From a virus, in the IMG/VR virus record IMGVR_UViG_3300049595_001385, positions 1 to 20,035 of that record: a DNA stretch of 20,035 bases. One strand, given 5' to 3'. The first letter of the stretch is position 1, and every line of letters starts with the position of its first letter. The notes beneath the pieces were generated by a model. It searched no databases. It had not been told where the DNA came from and saw only the letters and a program-made list of their open reading frames with translations. Made by a program: the position numbers and the translations under genes. Below are positions 1 through 7,600 of the stretch, piece after piece.

Positions 1-325
1 TGAATGAAGTTAGGTTTAACTTCTTTGTTGTTGTAACTGCTGAACCGTATTCGTTCAGTGTTACTGTAACCTGTGATGGGTTACCTAGTGCAATGCTTGA
101 TACATCTGATGTTTCTGTCAATGTAGATGTAGCCTGAGCCAAATCTGAATAGATTGAGAAAACAACTGATGATCCTGGCATTGCCTGTTGCACTGGCTTA
201 ACATCTGCAAGTGAACGCATAACAGGAATGGAACGTAGTGCCATTCTTACATACTGATCGTATGCTGCTTGTACGAGGTTGCTGATGCTAGACGTGGTGG
301 TAGGGGTACCTGTTGGGATAGCCAT
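1..325 (-). CDS. Major capsid protein, N4-gp56/HK97-fold-like (N-terminal 108 residues; 3' end outside window)
   Basis: The reading frame opens at ATG (325-323) and runs off the left edge without a stop. It would form the icosahedral shell. I read a Ser/Thr-rich start, then YDQYVRMALRSIPVMRSLAD, a Gln/Pro/Gly turn (QQAMPGSS), a beta-rich stretch ending in TLTETSDV, and NEYGSAVTTTKKLNLTSF. The order 'TLTE..., then a Tyr-Gly-x-x-Val-x-x-T-x-KL strand' is characteristic of phage capsid proteins of the N4-gp56 type. It follows a scaffold-like gene by 32 bases, the usual scaffold-capsid order. An AAAGG sequence lies about 11 bases before the ATG. The family call rests on N-terminal pattern and gene order only; the C-terminal two thirds are not visible. 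Confidence 0.7.
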   Translation of the reverse strand, partial: MAIPTGTPTTTSSISNLVQAAYDQYVRMALRSIPVMRSLADVKPVQQAMPGSSVVFSIYSDLAQATSTLTETSDVSSIALGNPSQVTVTLNEYGSAVTTTKKLNLTSF

Positions 326-357
326 TTATGGTCTAGCCTTTCTGTTGTAGGATCGGA

Positions 358-828
358 TTAGAGTCCAGACAATCTAATGACTTCATCCAATTCTTCTTTG
401 CTGTTTGCATTCATTAGTCTTTGCATAATGTCTCCGTTGTGTTCTGGTGATACACCAGAGTCTGCGGAGTTTGTCATACGCTTATATGCTGCAGCATCGT
501 TTGGATTTACATTAGGTGTTGCCTGGGTTTGGCTTGTTTCAATACCGAATACATCGGCATAGTCTTCAAGCCATTTAGATACAGACTCTTCAGTTGGGTC
601 TATATCCTGTGGGATAAATGAAGCAATTTTGCTGTTTACCCCGCGACTTGCGAGGGCATCCTTTATTGCTCGTTCGCGCTGCGACTTGTTCAAAGACTCA
701 AACTGAGCACGAAGCTCATTTAGTTCTTTGTCTTTTTGCTTAGACGCTTTGCGTAGTTGCTTTACTAGGTCGTTAGATGAGTCATTCATATCGAAGTCGT
801 CATCATCCTCGTAGTCGTAATTGGACAT
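358..828 (-). CDS. Scaffolding-like protein, acidic coiled coil (156 aa)
   Basis: Probably a capsid scaffolding protein, which would chaperone assembly of the capsid protein encoded next. The N-terminus is extremely acidic (MSNYDYEDDDDFDMNDSSND). Residues about 21-60 are rich in Lys/Glu/Leu/Gln (KQLRKASKQKDKELNELRAQ) and should form a coiled coil. A conserved-looking helix follows (ALASRGVNSKIASFIPQDID, then WLEDYADVFG), then a Thr/Asn/Pro-rich linker and a short C-terminal helix (ELDEVIRLSGL). Acidic head, central coiled coil, length near 150 aa and position immediately upstream of the capsid gene all match scaffold genes of tailed phages. Start ATG has AGAAGGA about 6 bases upstream. No enzymatic motif is visible. 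An unrelated head protein remains possible. Confidence 0.68.
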   Translation of the reverse strand: MSNYDYEDDDDFDMNDSSNDLVKQLRKASKQKDKELNELRAQFESLNKSQRERAIKDALASRGVNSKIASFIPQDIDPTEESVSKWLEDYADVFGIETSQTQATPNVNPNDAAAYKRMTNSADSGVSPEHNGDIMQRLMNANSKEELDEVIRLSGL

Positions 829-954
829 AGTGGTCCTTCTCCCTATTAGTTGTTGGCGCAGGCCTCACATATCCTTGGGGTGGGTTATGTGGCTCCTACT
901 ACTGGTCTTGTTATCGCTCCACTAGGCCAGTCGTTCTAGTGGCAGGCTTTTTAT
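829..954 (-). other. Intergenic gap with inverted repeats between the 635-aa gene and the scaffold gene
   Basis: This is the only gap over 35 bases between genes in the capsid-proximal half of the left arm. CCACTAG (919-925) and CTAGTGG (936-942) can form a 7-bp stem with a 10-base loop. A second weaker pair, CACATA/TATGTG, lies at about 877-902. The ribosome-binding site of the scaffold gene is at its right-to-left end. The first stem has no T-run after it in the minus direction; a short T5 run follows it on the plus strand. It could hold a promoter, a weak terminator or an RNA-processing site separating the large virion proteins from the highly expressed scaffold and capsid genes; this is inference. 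Confidence 0.4.
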
Positions 955-2862
955 TTAGTAATTGCCAGCACGATCTCGTGCCAAGGCTCCACTGGTTAGT
1001 CCAGTCTGACCGCTGAATGCGGCCTTTTCTAGTCCAGTAATCTTTTGGCGTTGCTTACGTGCTTCTTCTGCACCAGGAATCTTGAAGACTTCCTGCTCTG
1101 CAGTTGTCTGTGTATATGGATCTTCTCCATAGATAGATGCAAGCTGTGAACCACGCATCAATGAACCACCGATAGCACCGTAGCCTTGCTGTGCAGTATC
1201 TTTAGTAATTCCATACTTACGTAATTCTTCTGCGCGAGTTAAGTTAGTTTGCAATCCTGATTGAAGTGCAGCGCCACCAATTTCTGCTGCAGTAATCTTA
1301 CGCTTGATATCCTCAACACCCTTTGTAGGATCTAGTGTGTAAGCAAGAATATCTCCATTAGTAATCTCTGGATAGAACTGCTTAAGTGCTTGAGCTACTT
1401 CTGGATTAGCCTTAAGAACACGGTTTTGTGCGTTCATAATTCTATCTTCAAGTTCTGAAGCAGCAACATCGTTTCCAATAAGATCAGTAAATCCTTTTTG
1501 TGTACCCATAGAGTCTTTGCTCCAGTAGGATTCAGGAAGACCATAGTTACGCATAATGTTCTGGTACTGGTCCTCAAGAGCGAGATACTCAGCTTCGTTA
1601 ATAGCAGCTAGACCTTTTTTGATGCGTTGCTCATTGCCAGCAAAACGCTTCTTGTAAGCATCTGTCTCACGAAGTTTAATAACAAATTCTGATGGTGAAA
1701 TTCCAGAAGTAATAAAACCCTTAAGTGGTTCAACTAAAGACTCTAATCCGTACTGTTTGAATTGTGCATAGAGTAAATCATATGCAGACTTTCGTTCTGA
1801 ATTTTGTGGAGCGTATGTGCTGCCATCGCCACTACCGCTAGTATTACTACTACCGATACCGTCACCCATACCATCACTCATATCGCTGCCAAAACTGTCT
1901 ATACTAATTGGCAAACCAGTAAGAGCATCAATTGATCCACCACCAACTGCGTTACCGCCTACGCTACCAGTTGTGCCACCTGACCTACCTGGCTTATTAA
2001 GAAAATAGTTAAGAGGCTTAACTGGTGCTACGTATTTACTATAATCTTCTATATTAGCATCATTAGGCTGGTCACCTAGTGTGTATCTTCCTTGGCGGTC
2101 AATTAAAACTTGCCCCCCAGTAACAGGGTCAATAGTCATTGCCCCAGCATCTTGATATGCTTTAATTTCCTCTGGAGTAAGTTGATTTCTAGTTGGGTCT
2201 ACAATAAAAACTTTTCTATTGCCTGGTTCATCAAAGTATTTTCTGTCAATTATCTTGCCAACTGAGTCTTTATTAATCTCCCAGTTTTCAGGTCTGTTAG
2301 CAAGAGAACTTACTGTTAAACCACGAGAGCCTTTTTTAAGATATTCATAAACTCCATAGGCATCGCCATAACCTTGTCCTTCATACATAGCATTTTGCAT
2401 TAACTGCCCTAGGGCTTGGTTTACCTTTTGTGCAGGAGTAAGAGATCTTTGCTTACCTGTTAGCGGGTCTAAAGATATTCCACCAGAGCTTTTATCTGCA
2501 AGAACAGCTTCTGTAACAGCATCAATAATCTCTTTGGGTGTACGCTTCTTACCTGTCTTTGGGTCTATCGCCCACTTGGTAATAGTAGAACCAACAATTC
2601 CACCTGCTCCAGTATCTGGATTGGCTGCAAGTCTTTCTTCTGCAAACTTTTTATTTCTATCAAGTTCTGCTTGCTCTTGCTTAGAAGGTGTATTTGCTTT
2701 TTGGGTTTTTCTGTCAGCTGCTTGTTCAGCAAGTTTCTTTTCGCGTTCAGCCTTCATCTCCGCAAGGCGTTGTTCTGTTGTCTTGCCTGCTCTTGATTCT
2801 GCGTCTTTTTTTGCTTTTTCTAACGCTAAGCGTGCTTCATTTGCTTTATCTGCCGCTGCCAT
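955..2862 (-). CDS. Large virion-module protein of unknown function (635 aa)
   Basis: Not recognised with a specific function. Residues 1-80 are a highly charged Ala/Lys/Glu/Arg-rich helix, almost certainly coiled coil. A middle region (about 100-300) is globular-looking, with repeated 'DP.TG' turns (IDPKTGKK, LDPLTGKQR, IDPVTGGQV). A Gly/Ser-rich linker follows (about 300-355; GSVGGNAVGGGSIDALTG, SNTSGSGDGS). The C-terminal 270 residues are Ala/Glu/Gln-rich helix, beginning SAYDLLYAQFKQYGLESLVE and ending GALARDRAGNY. The gene starts 4 bases after the 333-aa gene, with CAGGGG upstream. Position after the giant 1740-aa protein and before scaffold/capsid suggests a structural, perhaps internal or ejected, virion protein. 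A minor tail protein is the alternative. Confidence 0.72.
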   Translation of the reverse strand: MAAADKANEARLALEKAKKDAESRAGKTTEQRLAEMKAEREKKLAEQAADRKTQKANTPSKQEQAELDRNKKFAEERLAANPDTGAGGIVGSTITKWAIDPKTGKKRTPKEIIDAVTEAVLADKSSGGISLDPLTGKQRSLTPAQKVNQALGQLMQNAMYEGQGYGDAYGVYEYLKKGSRGLTVSSLANRPENWEINKDSVGKIIDRKYFDEPGNRKVFIVDPTRNQLTPEEIKAYQDAGAMTIDPVTGGQVLIDRQGRYTLGDQPNDANIEDYSKYVAPVKPLNYFLNKPGRSGGTTGSVGGNAVGGGSIDALTGLPISIDSFGSDMSDGMGDGIGSSNTSGSGDGSTYAPQNSERKSAYDLLYAQFKQYGLESLVEPLKGFITSGISPSEFVIKLRETDAYKKRFAGNEQRIKKGLAAINEAEYLALEDQYQNIMRNYGLPESYWSKDSMGTQKGFTDLIGNDVAASELEDRIMNAQNRVLKANPEVAQALKQFYPEITNGDILAYTLDPTKGVEDIKRKITAAEIGGAALQSGLQTNLTRAEELRKYGITKDTAQQGYGAIGGSLMRGSQLASIYGEDPYTQTTAEQEVFKIPGAEEARKQRQKITGLEKAAFSGQTGLTSGALARDRAGNY

Positions 2863-2866
2863 TTAT

Positions 2867-3868
2867 TTACCCCTGAAATCCGAAATCCTTGAGGATTCCT
2901 AATACTGAATTTGATACTTCTTGATTAGCCTTGTCCGTGTACTGCCAACGGTTATCTTGACGAAGAGATTTACGTAGGTCATACAAACTCATATTCTTTG
3001 AGAGTGCTTCTTGGATGTACTTGTCAGTAACATCAATAGAGTTATAACCAATCTCAAGTTCATCTGCAATAGTTGCACGGTATGGATTGATAATGTCAGT
3101 CAAGTCTTGACCTTGGTCTACTAAAGTCTTTGCCCAGTCAGGCAAAGATGTCTTAGCGTAGCTGCGGATTCTCTGGTTAAAGTCTTCAATAGATGCACCA
3201 GTTTGCAACTCTTTGATAACTTGATCGATAGTGTCAAAGCCGAGAACCTTTGGCAATAGTGATGTTGAGATTCCATTACGACTAGCTATTCTTGTTAGTT
3301 CGTTGTAGAAATCAGCCTGTGTTCCACCAGTCTTGCCCTGCTCAAACTTACCACCAGATAGTGCCTCATCAAGAATGGTTATGTCATCAATACCTCTGAT
3401 GTAATAGTCTTCAAGTTGCTGGTCTGTAAGGTTTGAACCTTGACCCTTGAGCTTCTTCTTGATTCCGATAATCCAACTCTTGACGCCTTCTTTGTAAAGG
3501 TCAGAGTTTTCAATCTTAAGAACATAACGCTCACGTGCATCTGTATCTAACTTAGCAAACTTAGTCTTAAAAAGTAAATCAATAGCTGCAGTTTTGTTTG
3601 TCTTATACAACTTAAAAACATCTTGAAGTTCTTTGCCATATAGTGGATCGTTGAGAAGTGCTTCACCGATTCCAAGATTAGTTGCAGCCTTTAATCCTGT
3701 TGCAATTTCAGCATTACTTACTACATCTTTTGGCCGACCATCAGGATATTTCTTAGCAAAATCTTTTTGCAATTGATTGATTACAGATGTTCCTACGCCG
3801 CCTTTTTTGAGCGCATTGAGTTCTTGGAGATCTTTATCGTACTGGGCTTGTTCAGGCGTATTAGCCAT
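2867..3868 (-). CDS. Virion-module protein of unknown function (333 aa)
   Basis: Not recognised. It starts at the ATG that overlaps the TAA of the 271-aa gene (TAATG), so translation is probably coupled. It is mostly charged alpha helix. The N-terminus is YDKDLQELNALKKGG; the middle includes LLPKVLGFDTIDQVIKELQT and IEDFNQRIRSYAKTSLPDWA; the end has a Trp/Tyr-rich segment (QDNRWQYTDKANQEVSN) and closes with ILKDFGFQG. No signal peptide, membrane span or enzyme motif is seen. Together with the 271- and 635-aa products it forms a block of helix-rich proteins behind the giant virion protein, which suggests they act as one complex, for example an internal core or ejection machinery. That is inference from context. 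Confidence 0.72.
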   Translation of the reverse strand: MANTPEQAQYDKDLQELNALKKGGVGTSVINQLQKDFAKKYPDGRPKDVVSNAEIATGLKAATNLGIGEALLNDPLYGKELQDVFKLYKTNKTAAIDLLFKTKFAKLDTDARERYVLKIENSDLYKEGVKSWIIGIKKKLKGQGSNLTDQQLEDYYIRGIDDITILDEALSGGKFEQGKTGGTQADFYNELTRIASRNGISTSLLPKVLGFDTIDQVIKELQTGASIEDFNQRIRSYAKTSLPDWAKTLVDQGQDLTDIINPYRATIADELEIGYNSIDVTDKYIQEALSKNMSLYDLRKSLRQDNRWQYTDKANQEVSNSVLGILKDFGFQG

Positions 3869-4683
3869 TACTTACCTCCCAATGCACTAAACATCCAGCT
3901 TGTAAAATCAACACGCTCTTTACGTGCCACATCTTCTGGTGTTGCTTTACGAATAGCCTTCTCTGCAGTAGCAGCAACTTGTTCTTCTGAATAACCAGGA
4001 GTAGTTATAGCTACTGATTCTGTTTTTCCAGTCTTAGGATTAAACTTCTTTGATGTAGTTCTGACAGAACCAGTATCAATCATTTTGTCAATAGATGCTT
4101 TAAGATCTATGTACCACTTTTGAGTTTTGTCTTCTTCTGTAATGTCTTGACCACGAAGAGATTGAGATACTTTGTTAATCATTGCTAAACGATCTGCTTC
4201 AGTTTTGTCATAGATCTCACGCTGTGGCAATGCGGCTGCTTTTGCTGCAGCATCTGCAATGTTTGCAGTCTTTGCTGTTGAGCGAAGGAAGTCTTCGATA
4301 CTCATAGTCTTGACTATTGGGTCTGTTGAGTAGAAGATGTTTTCAGCTAAACGACTAACCCAAGCACCAAGAGTATTAGGATCGTTGATGTTTTTTCCTG
4401 ATGCCGCTTTTACTAAACCTTTAATTGAGTTGTAAGCCTTTGGGTTGGTCTTTGAAAGGGTAACAATGTATGGAGCAATTTTAACTGGAGCAAGGCTTAG
4501 ATCTTTTTTATCTTGGTCTTTGATGCCAAATCCAAGAAGCAAGCCAATGTTGCTTTGGTTACCTGTGCTATTGCCAAATGCAAAAGTAGGTTTTGGTGAT
4601 GTGTTATCGCCAGCTTTGTATGGATTACCCTTACCATCTGGTGTCCAGGTCCACTTGCCTTTTTCGTCTTTACTCCAAGACAT
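3868..4683 (-). CDS. Virion-module protein of unknown function (271 aa)
   Basis: Not recognised. The start ATG overlaps the TAA of the giant protein gene and the stop overlaps the ATG of the next gene, both as TAATG, so the three genes are very likely translated as a coupled set. The N-terminal 30 residues are polar and Trp/Lys/Gly-rich (MSWSKDEKGKWTWTPDGKGN), probably flexible. The rest is mainly helical, with a Ala-rich helix (IADAAAKAAALPQREIYDKT) and a C-terminal end FTSWMFSALGGK. No catalytic motif or membrane segment is evident. A virion-associated role is inferred from position only. Confidence 0.72.
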   Translation of the reverse strand: MSWSKDEKGKWTWTPDGKGNPYKAGDNTSPKPTFAFGNSTGNQSNIGLLLGFGIKDQDKKDLSLAPVKIAPYIVTLSKTNPKAYNSIKGLVKAASGKNINDPNTLGAWVSRLAENIFYSTDPIVKTMSIEDFLRSTAKTANIADAAAKAAALPQREIYDKTEADRLAMINKVSQSLRGQDITEEDKTQKWYIDLKASIDKMIDTGSVRTTSKKFNPKTGKTESVAITTPGYSEEQVAATAEKAIRKATPEDVARKERVDFTSWMFSALGGK

Positions 4684-7600
4684 TAGTCAATCACCTCATA
4701 GTTGTCGTTTTCTAAGTAACGTGTGTAGAAATCACCGAATCCATTATCCCATAACTTCATCTGCAAAATGTAACCTTCCCAAGCATCTTTGAGATCAGCG
4801 TTAGATGGATCTGAAAGACCTTGTGTACCTAGATTTGCTTTACGGTTTGCAAGTTCACGAGCCAAGTAATCACGATTAAGAACATAATCAGAAACTGCCT
4901 GCATTGTATTTGTTTTACCGTACTGACCCATCCACTTTTTGTCTTGAGTTATCTTAAGAAGACCTTGGACATAGCGTTTGGTTTTTGTAAAATCACCTAC
5001 AGAATTGTCGTAAGCCTTTGACCAAGCTGGCAGATAATCTTTGATAGATTGAACTGCTTGCTCCCAAGCATCTGCAATTCCTAACTGTCGAGCAGCATTT
5101 GAATTAACACTTTTAATTCCATACTGAGCAAGAGCAGCATCGCGTTGCTTTGAAAACTTTTCGTAGTAGTTCCAACCAAGACTTTCTTGACGGTCAACTA
5201 AGATGTCTTCAGTAGCACGACGCTCAGTGTACTTAATCTGTCCACCAGGACGAACTGATCTATCACGGAAATAGTTAGCCGCTGCCTCTGAATACTTATC
5301 TTGATTGTTACCAAAGTTGGCAATAAATCCAACTAAACCTGGAGTGTTCAGTTTATCCATTTCGCCAAGCAGGGAATTGTACTTGCGCTGGTTTACTACG
5401 GCACCTGATGTGGTTAGTAAGTTAGTTGTATTCTTGCTAGTAGGTGCTGTGATAATGTATCCAATATCACCGTACTTACCAAAGATGTAATCGTCAACCT
5501 TTGTTTTGCCAACCTTTGGGTCTTGCAAAGCACGACGGTAGTCATCCATAATAAGTTGCCACTCAGGGCGGAATGTAAATGTAAATGGCAATGACATATT
5601 AACAGCAATACGAATTTTGTACATTTGCTGTGCTAGTTTAATAGCATCTGAGAAATCAGGCTGTGGACCTTGACGTCCATTTTGATCCCACTCAAAGTAT
5701 TGAGTTTTCATAGCACTAGCAACAGTGCTTGAAAAAGTTGTATCGTCTAAACCACTTTGTAATGCGGCGTACTTTTGTCCTGCTGCTGGTAGCAATAGTT
5801 TCCAAGGATCTGCTGCTGCTTTACCAAATGGTAAAATGCTATTCATAATAACGTTAGCTGTTGTTTCACCAGTAAATTCTGTTAGAAACTTTTTAACATT
5901 TTCAACGCGATCTGGACGATTGTTAGCAATCATTGATACAGGAATAGTTACAGGTAGTCCAAATGATGGAGCAAGAGGATTTTCTCCTGTAAGAAATACG
6001 TTAAGGCTGTTCTTAGGGATAGAGATTTGATATCCCTTTGGAATGCCCCAACGTCCTTGTACACCTTCTGGAATTGTAAATAATAGATACTGCTGTACAG
6101 AAGGCGGTGTTCCTGTAGGAACTTCCTGACCTTCTTGATCTACTACTGTAGCGATACGGTTAGGAAGATTCCAGATCTGTGAAGCACGAGCAATACGTGA
6201 AGGATCTTGGATAAAGAATTTTCCATAGACCTTTACTGCATTGTACTGTGCGTTAAAGAATGGAACCAAGAAACGCATAGTGGTTGAGAGACCAGTGTTA
6301 TTTGTCATACGATATAGAACATCGTTAACAGTTTTGCGTGACTGTCCGTGTGCACTACGCTGTAACTGAATAATCAATTCAGGGTCTTGAAGGTTTTTGC
6401 CTAATCTTTCTGCAATATCAATTTCAAGCTGGAGGTTCTTCTTGTAAAGGTTTTCATAGAAAGGCCAAGATACAAGATTGTTTTCAGGTGTAGAACCAAT
6501 AGCCTTAAAGACTCCTGAGATAGCAGTATTGATAGTACTCTTGATAACTCCCTTGTCATAACGCAGTGTGTCATCAACAAAAGAACGACCAGCAATAGGT
6601 GCAAGATTTGGAGTTCCACGCATTAAGGCGTCAAACTGCTCTGGGTTCAACTCTTCACGTGCAACAAGTGCACGCATCTGTTGATCTGGAAATAGTTTAT
6701 AGATACGAGAGCGTGCTTCTGAAACGTGAGATCTGATTTGGTCTTTAGCAATATCCGCATTGATTTCACGTAAGTAGAACTGGCCTTCCTTACGCAACCA
6801 TCCAGCAATCTCACTATCACCTTGTCCTTGTAGAATACGCATAGCAAGTTGATCCTGGCGCAAGATGCGGTTAGTAAATACTGACATCTCATTAAAGTAT
6901 TGAGGATCGGTAGGTTGAACCACTGTACGAGCTTCGCTTAATTTTCCTGCGTAACTACGAGACTCAATACCCTTCATAGCATCGTATGAAAGATAAGTCT
7001 GTCCTTCTGTCATCCAGTTAAGCGTGTTATCGCTAGCTGCATCTTGACGATGCAAGATACCGTTAGGACCTGCAAACGCTCCATCAGCTTCAATCTTTGC
7101 ACCAGATGGTGTTGTATAAAGGTCTCGCCCTTCACCTGAACGAACAATCTTAAGTTCAGAACGACGTGCTGCTAACTTCTGTGATTGAAGAATTCTGTCA
7201 AGAATTTCATTGTCATACTTATCAACCATATCTTGGTAAGTACGAATACGGTTCATCTGTTGCTCACCAAGAAGTTCAGCAATATCTTCATAGTTCATTC
7301 CCTTAGAAATTTCGTATGAAGTAATAACGCGGATATCAGGTTGCTCGATTGGACCTTTAGCACGCATCTTAAACTTACCAGATGCTTCTAGTTCATCTGC
7401 TAAAATTGAAGAAGGTAAACCCTTACGTGTTTGGATATCTGGAATTGCACCCTTTGGCAAACGACCTTGTGTTCCAGGTACTTTATAGAAAACTTTTCCA
7501 CTAGGAAAATCTGCATATACTAAAGTTGTGCCTTTAGGAAGATTTGGAACTATCTCCTGACGTACATACTGACCATAAGCCTTAGCCTGTATGTCCTTAA

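Noticed and set aside
919-954. CCACTAG/CTAGTGG stem plus a T5 run as a rho-independent terminator
   Set aside because: The T-run follows the stem on the plus strand, but the genes on both sides are read on the minus strand, and it starts 4 bases after the stem end.
2534-2902. A 122-codon plus-strand frame opposite the start of the 635-aa gene
   Set aside because: It mirrors the Ala/Lys/Glu-rich coiled coil of the real gene, giving a Ser/Phe/Leu-rich artefact without a start signal.
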